Made by a program: the position numbers and the translations under genes. The notes beneath the pieces are model-generated. The model was not told where the DNA came from, did not search any database, and worked only from the letters and a program-made list of their open reading frames with translations. This document shows positions 51,901 to 60,800 of a DNA stretch of 64,000 bases, one piece after another (position 1 is the stretch's first letter; each line of letters opens with the position of its first letter). Where the stretch lies: NCBI GenBank assembly GCA_940671915.1, contig CALNVZ010002100.1, positions 16,719,275 through 16,783,274 on the forward strand, written 5' to 3'. This DNA comes from Paracentrotus lividus (taxonomy: Eukaryota; Echinodermata; Echinoidea; Camarodonta; Echinidae).

Positions 51901-52048
51901 TTATCTTCTGCAGGAAGTGACTGAGCTGGACCCTCAGATTGTGAAGGGCTTTTTACTGTCACACAGCAAGCCCCAGGGTGGGGCGAAGAAATTGGATGAC
52001 ATCACCCTTTTGATAGACCTATTCATGGAACTTCTTCAGTGCTCTCCT
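14885..52048 (+). CDS. Unidentified protein with AKAP-like helix, four exons seen, 3' end beyond window
   Basis: Coding exons at 14885-15199, 22324-22416, 26623-26724 and 51914-52048, all joined in phase 0, giving 215 codons. Order: acidic, probably disordered N-terminus (1-105) containing ESVTSFGSLDEWCVMSEAS; a polar His/Ser/Thr segment (106-136); an amphipathic helix (137-170); and a helical block (171-215) with LDPQIVKGFLLSH and KLDDITLLIDLFMELLQCSP. The helix fits the consensus for anchoring PKA RII subunits, but I do not recognise the protein. The introns are 7.1, 4.2 and 25.2 kb. The last exon has a strong donor, so the gene continues, probably beyond 64 kb. Small exons could have been missed in the introns. 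Confidence 0.6.
16049..16377. other. Assembly gap (329 N)
   Basis: A run of N. The nominal open frames crossing it are meaningless. Confidence 0.99.
18325..18371 (+). repeat. (TTTA)n tract followed by T and G runs
   Basis: About seven TTTA units, then a T run and a G run. Simple sequence in intron 1. Confidence 0.85.
18700..18941. repeat. MITE-like repeat, copy 1 of 2
   Basis: The left end (CATCATATGAGACACAATTT) is inverted relative to the right end (TTGTGTCTCATTTTGATATG). The interior (TTTTGGGGTGAAATATTTTT, TCTGCTCTGTAAA) is shared with the copy at 24762-25028 at an estimated 65-75 percent. Confidence 0.6.
21938..21969 (+). repeat. Poly(A) run
   Basis: An uninterrupted run of about 30 A in intron 1. 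It may be the tail of a degraded retroposon, but no recognisable body lies upstream. Confidence 0.7.
22324..22416 (+). CDS. Plus-strand gene, short exon 2
   Basis: 93 nt (31 codons), acceptor GTTTCCTTCTCAG ending at 22323 and donor CTTCT|GTGAGG at 22417. Phase 0 on both sides, matching its neighbours, and the frame is open. Encodes EEQEFHTRHSQSSINHVFTN and a Ser/Thr/Ala tail. It sits in a GC-richer island in a very AT-rich intron. An alternative donor at 22422 would give a different phase and is disfavoured. Confidence 0.6.
23605..24476. mobile_element. TA-flanked non-autonomous DNA transposon with GGGGAGACTGGGGTAATT ends
   Basis: The left terminus GGGGAGACTGGGGTAATTAT is matched by the inverted right terminus ATAATTACCCCAGTCTCCCC, and both are flanked by TA. 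Extra copies of the GGGGTAATTATGGCCC word occur internally, including an inverted pair around 24252-24292. It is 872 bases with no transposase frame. Terminal repeats and TA flanks suggest a Tc1/mariner-like MITE. Confidence 0.8.
24762..25028. repeat. MITE-like repeat, copy 2 of 2
   Basis: Begins near AAAATGAGACACAAGTCGCC and ends with GACTTTTGTCTGTTTGATAT plus GATGAATCACATA. Same orientation and same interior words as the copy at 18700, with small indels. Confidence 0.6.
25271..25527 (+). repeat. Two-unit tandem repeat, about 127-bp period
   Basis: Both units share GATTAAGATGAAATTGCCTG / GATAAAGGTGAATTTGCCTG and end with TGGATTAGTTGAGAAATAT. Estimated 75 percent identity by eye. Intronic. 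Confidence 0.65.
26095..26172 (+). repeat. (TAA)n-linked TATAGCGC...GCGCTTTACA short repeat, copy 3
   Basis: (TAA)n, then CAATTTCTATAGCGCATAAT, then CTCTATGCGCTTTACAATAA. This is the most complete of the three copies, with the TATAGCGC head and GCGCTTTACA tail nearly inverted to one another. Confidence 0.55.
26623..26724 (+). CDS. Plus-strand gene, exon 3: AKAP-type amphipathic helix
   Basis: 102 nt (34 codons), acceptor TTCTATTTTCAG at 26622 and donor ACAG|GTAAGG at 26725, phase 0 both sides. Encodes ISQLASSLVTRDLLKQAEDQ followed by VSTKLVDQIFRTIQ. The stretch S-x2-L-V-x2-I-F-x2-I matches the published RII-binding AKAP pattern of hydrophobic spacing, and the whole exon can be one amphipathic helix. 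It could equally be part of a helical bundle or coiled coil. Confidence 0.75.
34429..34473 (+). repeat. (GTCC)n microsatellite
   Basis: About eleven GTCC units with one A interruption, directly after the hairpin head of the nested element. Confidence 0.95.
34480..35530 (+). repeat. Tandem array, about seven units of roughly 145 bp
   Basis: Units start with TTCTCGCGATAACTTAAGAA or variants near 34480, 34630, 34780, 34928, 35070, 35214 and 35365. Similarity drops in the last units. Each has a GAGGTCAAAGGTCA-type stretch. Confidence 0.85.
39265..39655 (+). repeat. Two-copy direct repeat, about 282-bp spacing
   Basis: TCATGTTTAAAGTCCTG...AAATCCGGTCACTGTTTGTA near 39265-39350 recurs as TCATGTTTTAAGTCTGG...AAATCCGGCCACTGTTTGTA near 39548-39635. 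Both continue into a weaker match. Intronic and non-coding. Confidence 0.65.
41461..41572. repeat. Short fold-back element
   Basis: GTGGTCACAATACGTC on the left is inverted as GACGTATTGTGACCATC on the right, with a second inner pair around GTGCAAC/GTTGCAC. About 110 bases, MITE-like. Confidence 0.65.
42720..43348. mobile_element. Fold-back MITE with 7-bp target duplication
   Basis: Termini TAGGGTTGGGC and GCCCAACCCTA are flanked on both sides by GTTTTAG (42713-42719 and 43349-43355). Inverted arms extend about 190 bases and share ACAAGTT, GACGTC with the neighbouring CGCTAAAGTGCAAAAAACCA, and AAAATAG. It is 629 bases with no open frame of note. A 7-bp duplication is unusual: hAT elements give 8, mariner 2 and Harbinger 3. 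Confidence 0.78.
44108..44468. repeat. Fold-back element with GCTCACAC ends
   Basis: GCTCACACAATGCGACCTGC...GGTGCGATTTTTAAAC is inverted as TGAAAAATCACACCGCAGCA...GCATCGTGTGAGC. The terminal repeats are about 35 bases with a few mismatches and the element is about 361 bases. Its ends resemble the family at 48441 in their GCxxACAC start. Confidence 0.7.
45225..45515 (+). repeat. Direct repeat of about 50 bases
   Basis: TTTGGATTTCCTTTCTACTC and CTTACCCCCTCTCTGACTAC at 45227-45272 recur at 45463-45508 with few changes. Spacing about 235 bases. Confidence 0.7.
47273..48000 (+). repeat. Three-unit tandem repeat, about 265-270-bp period
   Basis: Units start with CTGGTCACGTTTTCAAGCAA or variants near 47271, 47541 and 47804. 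Shared downstream words are GAAGTGCCATTGAAT, TTTCAAAGAAATAAGATTG and GAAATAGGAGTTA. Identity is low enough (65-75 percent by eye) to indicate an old duplication. Confidence 0.7.
48441..48953. mobile_element. Harbinger-like MITE with TTA target duplication and internal palindrome
   Basis: Termini AGCCCCGATCACACCTTTGC and GCAAAGGTGTGATCGGGGCT are inverted and flanked by TTA on both sides (48438-48440 and 48954-48956, within a base). A 3-bp TTA duplication is typical of PIF/Harbinger elements. The interior has a nearly perfect palindrome at 48757-48804 (GTTCAGTTGCGGATGTTTGA on one arm) and many AGCTCG words. About 513 bases, no transposase. Confidence 0.8.
49755..49978 (+). repeat. Two-unit tandem repeat, about 112-bp period
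   Basis: GCAAATATGATGTTTGTTGA...ATATCTGATCTTTGAG is repeated as GCAAATATGACATTTATTGC...ATATCTGATCTTTGAG. Intronic, non-coding. Confidence 0.7.
51583..51717. repeat. Short fold-back element with AAAGGACTTGTCGGAC arms
   Basis: GCATTTCATCAAAGGACTTG and TCGGACATTTTATCCGA are inverted as TCGGATTAAACGTCTGACAA and GTCCTTTCATGAAACGC. About 135 bases, ending about 200 bases before exon 4 of the plus-strand gene. Confidence 0.7.
51914..52048 (+). CDS. Plus-strand gene, exon 4: helical block
   Basis: 135 nt (45 codons), acceptor ATCTTCTGCAG at 51913 and donor TCCT|GTAAGT at 52049, phase 0 both sides. Encodes EVTELDPQIVKGFLLSHSKP and KKLDDITLLIDLFMELLQCS, a pattern of two helices around a Gly-rich turn. 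Base composition is clearly richer in G+C than the flanking intron. Confidence 0.75.
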
Positions 52049-52574
52049 GTAAGTAATAATTTTCAGGTGACTCAACATCAGTGGTGGATCCAAGCAGGGG
52101 CGTAATGGGCATGCGTCTCCCTATTTTGGGGGTATTGCAAATTAAACGTACCTGTTAAAATATGATTTGTAAATATCTGACCCACCAACAACCAGGTTGT
52201 CGAGTTGACAACAGTATAATTTGCCTATAATATGAAAAAGTCATGCTTTTGTTTCACAAAATAGGACAGTCCGTGTTTCGCATTCTTGCTATTGGAATAG
52301 TTCTTTGATTGTGACAGATGATTGTATTGTTTATTTCTCATGCAAATGTGTATATATTTTAGTTTTCATGGACGAGCCGTGAAATTAGTGAACTAAAATG
52401 TCCCCAAAATAGAATTTTCGAGCAATAAGAAAAAATGCTACTCGGTCAAACTAATACTGCAAGACTGGGAAATTCAATGAAATAGTTACTTCCGTGCTAG
52501 ATGATAAAAAAGTGCTAAATTTTTTTCTATCAAATCAAAGATGCAAAACAACAGAAAATCACAAACTTTACATA

Positions 52575-53635
52575 TAAACCCCTCCCAAAAAGTTTCGCAA
52601 GTGGAATTTGGGCCATGATAACTTTTCAGGTACGCTTTAGTTATTCCTGATATTCATACCATTGGAAGAGATAATTTAATCCCCTTTTATTGATATCCTA
52701 TTTGTAATGATTTTGTCATGCTTCAATGCACAGAATATCAGAATATGGAGAAATGTAAAAAGTCAAATGTTGCAAATTGCATTCATCAAAGTGAAGTTCC
52801 GCCACTCGACTTTAGGCCCTGATAGCTTTTTGGGTATTTTCCAACTTTATTGAATTTATTACCATTGTCAAGTAAATTTAATCCTCTTTTTAATGACACC
52901 CTAATTGTAACGAGAGTGTTGTTCTTGGATGCACAGACCACCTGAATGTTAGGATAAGGCAGAAGTTAAATGTTCCAAATTGAACCTATTGTCAGTATTA
53001 CTGTCTGTTGCCAGCAATAACAAAGCATTTCGCTATTTTTCACTTTTTACTTTGCATTATATTCATGAGTTATGTGCATTGAAACATGATGTTACTATTG
53101 CAAATAGGGCATCAATAGACAGAAGAATAAATGAACTTTTTAATGCTATGAAAATTGAAAATGCTTGAAAACCCACATTAAATTGTATCAAGCTTCAAAG
53201 TAGTGTTACAGAAATTTAAACTGAAATTATCTTTCGCTTTGCCATGTATTCAGGTGGTGTTCAGGGTTCCTGTGGACCCAAGCATGACATCACCATGACA
53301 ATAAGGTATCAATCAAAAGAGGAAAAAATTAACTTGACAATGGGTATAGAATTCAATAAAAATCAGAAAATATCCCCACAGTTATCAGGACCTAAAGTCA
53401 AGTTGCGGAACTTCAATGTGATCAATAAAAGTGCATTTTACAACATTTGACTTTTTACTTTTCTCCATTTTTGATATTATGTGCATTGAAGCATGACAAA
53501 ATCATTACAAAAAGGATATCAATAAAAAGGGAATAAATTATCTTCCATGGTATGAAGTATCAGGAATAACTAAAGCGTACCTGAAAAGTTATCATGGCCC
53601 AAAGTCCACTTGCGAAACTTTTTGGGAGGGGTTTA
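52575..53635. mobile_element. Fold-back element with nested tandem sub-units
   Basis: Termini TAAACCCCTCCCAAAAAGTT and AACTTTTTGGGAGGGGTTTA are inverted, with TA on each side. The arms run about 200 bases and share TTTCGCAAGTGGA, CATGATAACTTTTCAGGTAC, GTTATTCCTGATA and TCATGCTTCAATGCAC. A diverged second unit (GCCCTGATAGCTTTTTGGGT onward) follows the left arm in the same orientation. No transposase frame. Confidence 0.78.
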
Positions 53636-53957
53636 TATAATCCAATGTCCTGATGCTCGGCATGCGCAACACAGGCTGGGATATTGTCTTCTCTATTCTG
53701 TCATGGCAATGTCCGGATTTAAAGACCGTCATCTGAGGGCCAAATTCTAGGATGCAAACTTTTTTTAACAAAGATTTCTTGGCTGAATAACAGATCTGGG
53801 CTTGCAAACTTACTTTACAACATTCAGAAAGGTCTTATGTGTAAACATAAGCAACTTTCCCCCAAATAAACTCAACGCGTTTATTTCTATGCATTTTTGA
53901 ATAATGAAGGAACCTGACTAGAAATATATAATATGAAAAAAATGAGCAAAGAAAATA

Positions 53958-54035
53958 GGGTACCATCGGGATTCGAACCAGAGACCTAGTCAGTTACTAG
54001 TCAGGCGCTCTACCATCTGAGCTATAGTAAGCCCC
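53958..54035 (-). repeat. tRNA-like sequence with intact A and B boxes
   Basis: Minus strand: the A-box region TAGCTCAGATGGTAGAGC and a perfect B box GGTTCGAATCC are about 32 bases apart, the right spacing for a tRNA of 76-78 bases. The anticodon region (CTAGTAA loop, AGT-like) and acceptor stem do not pair well, so this looks like a tRNA pseudogene or the head of a tRNA-derived SINE rather than a working tRNA-Thr. Confidence 0.6.
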
Positions 54036-54116
54036 GGATGGGTTCGTCCCTAATACCCATCAACTCTTCATATTTCTATGCAGGTCTACTTTAATTAAAG
54101 AAAATTGTCTCCTACA

Positions 54117-54132
54117 ACCCCCCCCCCCCCCT
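54117..54132 (+). repeat. Poly(C) run
   Basis: About 14 consecutive C, next to the tRNA-like element. A likely sequencing weak point. Confidence 0.8.
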
Positions 54133-57100
54133 TCACCCTTATTTTTCAAATATGCCACTTGGCTCCCCCTCATGATCCACACTTGGTCATTGCACCAGGA
54201 CATTTTGGCCTGGGATTTATTTATCAAGTCAAACGGTTTATGGTGGTTATCTCCTCTATGCCATGGACGATTTGAGAGTTACTATGGGTACGGCTTTGAG
54301 ACGCGCTTTGATATTGTTTGCAGAGATGTTTCCTGTCCCGGGATATGTTGAGTTTCGGAGACGGCTACAGAGACAGTCTCTTAGTCAAGGGCGACATTCT
54401 CATAGAGATGACTAGTAGGAAACGTGTCTCCGCCATCAATAACTTAATTAATCCAGAGACGTTATCCATTTCAGAGTTTACCCTGAGAAGCTCAGATCTA
54501 CATGTGAAGTAGTTGATACATCCATTTATTCATCGACTATAATGTGTTTTTGATAAAACACTCTCCTCACTTAATTAAGAGGAGTTTACTGTGACTCCTC
54601 GGAGCAGTGTGATACGATTGTCTCAGATACTGTTTTGCATTTACTTAAGGTAGGCCTCATACTGGTGTGGGGACGAATTTGCGCATTGTACAAGGCAAGC
54701 TAATTACTCTAACTGTACGCAGGTCAATCATTTCTCTTTCCTGCTCTCGCTGTACATAGCAGGGGAATCCGAGGTATACGTGTAAGTTTGCATCACTGAC
54801 AAAAACTGTGTTGATAAAATTTTAAAGAATGCAAGGCTTTTCCTTTATAATGTGAATTGCTATTAGGCGTGCATGTGGTACAACAAGACCTAATAATTAA
54901 TTTCATGTTCATTTAGTTTATGATTTATATGATACTAACTTAAACACAATAGCTCGATTATTTTATAGTACTATTGACTGGTACAAGGTTAAACCGTAAA
55001 TAGATATAAATACTTATTTGTGAGTGAAATGTTGTCTTTATGCGTAATGTAACGCTAAAAAGCATAAGCCTAGGGTGGCTTTGGTAATTAAGTTTATACA
55101 GATTTAGGGCGAGACGTTTGGGGCGGAGCAATGAGCACCATAGTAATTAGATATAACAGATTTTCTGTTTTGGTAGCTAAATCTTCGATTTATTTGTATA
55201 TTGTGCAAGTTTCAATTTAAAAACGGCTATTGGTTAAGTAGCTGCAATACTAGTGTTTTTTTTTTTCACATATTATTTGTTGTTATCATAGTTTACAAAG
55301 CCATTCGGCTTAGATGCTTGATTGTCGGTTTAACAGCGACGGAGCATGTAATCATTTAATAACCCGATCATCACGTCATTCCATGAACCCACAGGCTCTA
55401 TGCCGTTATTGTGTCTGTGACGTGCCATAGTAATAGACTCGAAGGTTCATAGGAGAAATTAGTTACCCTCCTGCTTTACACTGCATCTCGATCCTGTTGA
55501 CTCAAAGAATCCAGGTCTGCCATCCCCTACTTTACTTAAAATATCCCGATCGTTGAGGTGTGTACTTAGTTGCCGAAATGATTAACAGTTATACATCTCA
55601 ATCACTTTTCAAGATAAAAGAGGGTATATATGATAAATTATTAAACTAGGAAGTATTATCAATCGATGAATTTGGAGTCAATATGTAAGATAATCTCATT
55701 CATCGGGTTTAATTTTCTCTCGCGTAGATAATTAATATAGAGATTATAGTAATCCATTTCGTTGGTATTAATTCTCACTATAGATTGGCTATATTGCTGG
55801 GTCAACTCTTATTAGGCTCATTAGAAGTGATTATTGTTATTTGATATATTCCTTGTGGTTGATTGAATTTCTTTAAACTTAGTAAATCTTAGTCTCATGC
55901 ACTAGAACGATTTTTATTCAGCAGAGGCATTCTAGCAAACACGTGCGTTGCACGCTTAAATACTTTTGACTATGTGAAAAAAGGTAGTGTGAACATAAAG
56001 GGAAATGGTGGACTAAGTATTCAAACTCAATTCATCTCATGTGCTCTCAGAACTGATAAGGAAATTCAAGTGAAAAAAAGGCACGTTGCTGTCTTGTATG
56101 GTTATGACAGTTGAATGCTTGCAGCAAAAAGATTAACCAATTTATTTGCACTTTCCAAACTCATGAAATCATCTCATATGATTTGTAACCATCGGTGACA
56201 AAATCCGGATTGGCGACGAATGTACTAAATGTTTTAAGATAAACACTTGCATGGTAGACATCTATCTAATAGCTGTTATAATGCTCAGTTATTGTTGCCA
56301 TCTCCAATCTGTAGATGCATACACCAGTGATAATTTTTAATGCTAATCCTTCAAAGTTGTAGTGCTTAGTTAGGCTTAAGTTCTTTGCCTACAGGAATTG
56401 AGTGGTTAGCAGTAGATGTAATGATTTTAGAGAAAGATTTGATATGGCAAAATGCCATATGCGTCATTATGCGTTGGCAAAGAAGTCCGTGTAGATATTG
56501 ATAGACATTTTATGGGGACTAATTTTTTATTGCTTTTGGCTTTCCATTACGGCTTTCGTGGGAGAATAACATAATCTTAATATTCAACAAAAGATTATTA
56601 CGTCACGAGAAGGGAATTGGATAGATACCGTCATCCCGTATTGTTCTGGGTTATAAAGAATAGAATTCCCTGTCTATTTCGTACTTGATTGTAAAATACT
56701 TGTATGTGCTAGAGATCATTGCTCAGTTCGCCCGAATTGAGTCAGATATTTCGTCTTGAGACGGAGTACCTTTGGATTGTGTGTGATGTTCTGTTCTGTG
56801 TATCTGCTGTTTATTTTGTTATATTTTGATAAAATCAGAGTTGCTCATCAAAATTCTGCTCGTCAAACATTCATAATATTTAAGGAGGAAAATGTGACAT
56901 GATTTGGTGCCCTCATGTTGTAAATCTTGCTCATTTTGTAGATCGCAGTCTGTCTTAACTTTTTGAAGCACCAGTTGCACACAACCACTTGTGGCTGCAA
57001 GTACTCTATGTCTCATTCCAATAGAATCGGTTAAGCAGACACTGGTGTGCTTCGTTCAATCAGAAACGAACGTGTTGGCCAGCTCCACTGTTTAGGGGTA

Positions 57101-57689
57101 TCCGATTGGCATGTTTCACAAGGACTCACTCGTCCTCTTCATCTATACATGAGATAGGAAATGCTCCAGTTGGATCCAATCCACCTGCAAGTTTTAACCC
57201 ATTACGAGCCTACAGGCAGTCAGATATGTAATTTTTTGATACCCCTACCCGACATTATTCTCATCTGTCTTGTCCTTTCTAAATCCTCTAGAAATGAAAA
57301 CCTGAAATCACTGTCATAGATCCTGATTGGTCCCCATGGTGAGATTGTGTCCCAAGACATACTACAACAGAGGATTCTGATTGGCCACAGGCTTCTAAAT
57401 CTCTGTAATTGGAAAAAAACAGAAGTTCACTACCAAGCAGATGGAGAGGCATGGGAGAGTGTGCTGGCAACCTGAAATAACTGGGAGCCTGTTTCATGAA
57501 ACAGAAATATCACTGATTCTCACTGACAGGACCACTTGTTATAAGCTACTCAAATATCGCAATGTTATGATAGCTCTATGTTAATCGATCATGTATCACG
57601 ATACATCAACAATCTTCAAGTAAAATGCATGATTTTAGTAACTTGTAATCAGAGAGTAAATTTGGCTGGACGAGTTCATGGCGCTAGAA

Positions 57690-57835
57690 GTAGCCTGTAG
57701 TAGTAGCTTTAGTATTCAGTATAATTAATGTAGTAGTAGTAGTAAGTAGATAGTTTCTAGCTAGTATTGTGTAGTCGAGTGGAAAAGTAGTAGTTAGTAG
57801 TAGGTCCTAAAATAGTAGAGGAGCAAAGTCAAATT
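57690..57835 (+). repeat. Degenerate TAG/GTA trinucleotide repeat
   Basis: Repeated TAGTAG and GTAGTA words with interruptions. Simple sequence, non-coding. Confidence 0.7.
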
Positions 57836-60800
57836 ACGGACAAGTAGTCGTTTTTAATACAGCAGAACAGAACCCCCTTCCCCCCCCCCCCCCAGAAGCA
57901 GGTCTCATCGCTGCGTGCAGTGACTCGATAGTATTCGTAGTGATACTCAATACATCAGTATTGTAGGTAGATATTAGCCGTGGACAGTCAGTTCATATAT
58001 GATCAACATGTAAAGATCTGACCTAAATATCAATAAATTCAACCTCGTTTGATTAATGAAGGTTTAGTGCTTTTAACAACCCGGATGTCCTAGCATAGCG
58101 CAAAGCTAAGATTGTAGAATTACTTTATTATAAATCATGTAATCTAATTCCTAATACAATTCCAGCCATCTATGGCTTGTAGTATAATCTTATAGAATTC
58201 GAGTCTCTCAGACAGTGTATCTCTCTGATTCGATATGTATATCTTGATTTTCGAATATGTATTTAATGTATAGGAAGATAATAATAATGATATTCTTAGT
58301 TGTAGATATAAATCGAAAGGGGTAATGTACGGTTAAAATTATTGTTTTTGTTCTTATTATACCTTTCTTCTCAGGCCACCGATTCGTGAAAGTGGAATAC
58401 AAGTTACTTTGCAATCTCATGGAGAAACATTAGAAACAGTGACAATATGAATTGATTAAAGCCATTATCAAGTTCACTCTTGGGTTATGTGGGCAGTGTA
58501 ATGTGGTGTCACGTTTACAGTAGGGCAGATGGGCTGTAACAGCAAATCTGCGTTAGGTTGGATAGTCAGATCGAAGCATCGTCATCACCCTTGTATTTGT
58601 ATCTACGACTTTATAGGTAGTATATTCTTGTAGATTTCTTTTTGGTATATCTGATTCAGCCAATTAGTTTTACTTTGGAGGAGTGCCGTAAAGGACGCAA
58701 AAGCATAGTATACGTCTTGTTTTGCAGCATAATTCTTACAACTTTTACCCAATTGAACTTCAAGAGCTGAAGGGGAACTAATGTGTCCTCGACATGTCGA
58801 CTAGTGTCATAAGGGAAGAGCATATTTATGAACCGTCATGCGGCGACATAGATGGAAACATAAATGATAGAATTATTTTCATTGGTGCTGTCTCTTACGA
58901 TTAAATACATTTTTCATAGTCGAGACTAAAGAATGAGGCAGATGAGTTTTGGCGGTATTTTTGTGCATAAGGAGGCTTATATTTTCTGCTGAAACTGACA
59001 ATGAAATGGTGTGACAGTGAAAGGTTCGACAGCTACAACACTTCTGTAGGCCGAAAAAGGGGACAGGACTATGTTTGGAGAGAGGGGACTTTTCGCGTGA
59101 CGGTTTGAAAGAATATGAAGTTGAAGAGTAAGAGAGAGAAAGGGTGAATTTGGCTAGAGGTTCTTTAGACAACCTGCCTACCTCTCTTGCAAAAATCCGG
59201 GGAGAGAGGAGAGCGTTAGAGACCTGTGGAAGAGTCGGTTCAGCAATGTTTATCACCAATTTATGTGATTACAACCTCTTTATGAGAGAAGAGAGAAGGA
59301 GAGAAGAAGAGAAATGATTGTAAATGAAAGAATAAAATATAGGAGGAAGTTTGATTCCGCTGTCCAGTATACTACTATGTACGGATCCCCTCTGAGATCA
59401 AAGTTGGGTGACTCTTTACTGATAGTTGCCATTCCATTTTTCTACCTTGACTAGAGCATACACTATTAGAGTCTCTATGCCGTCTTCTGATATGCATCAT
59501 AGCTACTCTTTTTACACAAATTAGGAAGTACATAATTATACTCATTATGCAACTGGTGGTTAACTCTAGTTTCTGTCTTCTCTTAAGTGGTGGTGAGATA
59601 TGTGATGTGTACAGTGAGTAATACCTGGCCATGTGAGTAGTATTCAAGCCCCCTTCTTCTTCTCAATTATAGTAAGGGAACTTACCACTAATGGGACTAA
59701 CTTTCACTTAAATGTTAGCGTGTGCTCGTTGAAGTTCTCTACCGCAAATCTTATAGTTAATTAATGCTATACACTATATGTGGAGATATTTAAGGTCTTT
59801 TTTCATTACTCTTGTATTTTGGGCCGAACCTCAAATTGTACAGTCTTTTTCACGTAATGAGTTCATTAACATTTTTAATGGGAATGAATCTAACTCCATC
59901 AGGGGAGGTGGGGGCATGTCCCTTTTGCGATGGGGTGTGCTTCTCGATACAGAACTTTCAGATCTAATTGTTTTAAGACAATCGCTCGTTTCCATAGTTT
60001 CCTCATGTAAGCGGTCTAACATGTGGCGCTTATGGGGCTTGCATGCATCATTTAACCCTTATTTATAAAATTTAGGTAAGGTTCAATTATTGGCAAATTT
60101 TTTTTGAGTGTGGTTCTCTCATAGGTTCTTGCTATTTAATAATACGGGTTAGGTTTTATTATGTTAATTCTATACTATAGTTGTCTGACGCCGGCGGTCG
60201 TTAAAATCGTGAAGATATGAATCATGCTCTATACAGTCATGTCTAGAATTGTACCATTTTGTTGAATGGATTACTCCCTTCCAGCATTGCACATTTGTGA
60301 AATAAACCAGACTTCAGGATATATAATCAGTTGTAGGGATGCCTTTTCTTCAATCCAGGACTGAGTATATTGTATATCCCTTACCTAGAATGGAATAATT
60401 TATGATTATGGGTGCCTTCAAGTGGAAAGTTTCTAGTTGTCAAATCTGGCCTTTTACAAGTGTTTACCGCGTAAGTGACCTGACACAGGTAATACCTCAA
60501 ATTCATTCCAGATTACTGTATTCCTGAATGGTAATGGTTATTCTCCTACACGTAGTCCTGTCTTTTAGCTTACGAAATAGACAATTCCAATAGAAGAAAC
60601 TCTTGGTGTAATCGTCGTTTGTCAGGTCGCATGGATATGTGATCGATAAGCGACGCATCCGCAGCGATCGTCAGCGGAGAAATCATAACATACATGTGCT
60701 GAGATCTGATGCGGACCTTGGCTCGGCTAACACTGGACGAATATGCAAACTGTGTGGAGGAGTGCCCATGCTAGCTTGATGAGATTATACCCACATTCCT

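Larger units (their letters stand above)
26725..51913 (+). other. Intron 3 of the plus-strand gene
   Basis: About 25 kb without a convincing exon. It holds the nested fold-back element at 34048-36262, other fold-back elements listed separately, several short tandem duplications and GC-richer islands near 31790, 33320, 36450, 40810, 43500 and 50170. The stretch at 27.2-29.6 kb has few of the repeat words common elsewhere. Confidence 0.5.

Noticed and set aside
58879..59259. 126-residue minus-strand open frame
   Set aside because: Ser-rich translation of a purine-rich tract. Neither domain nor promoter context.
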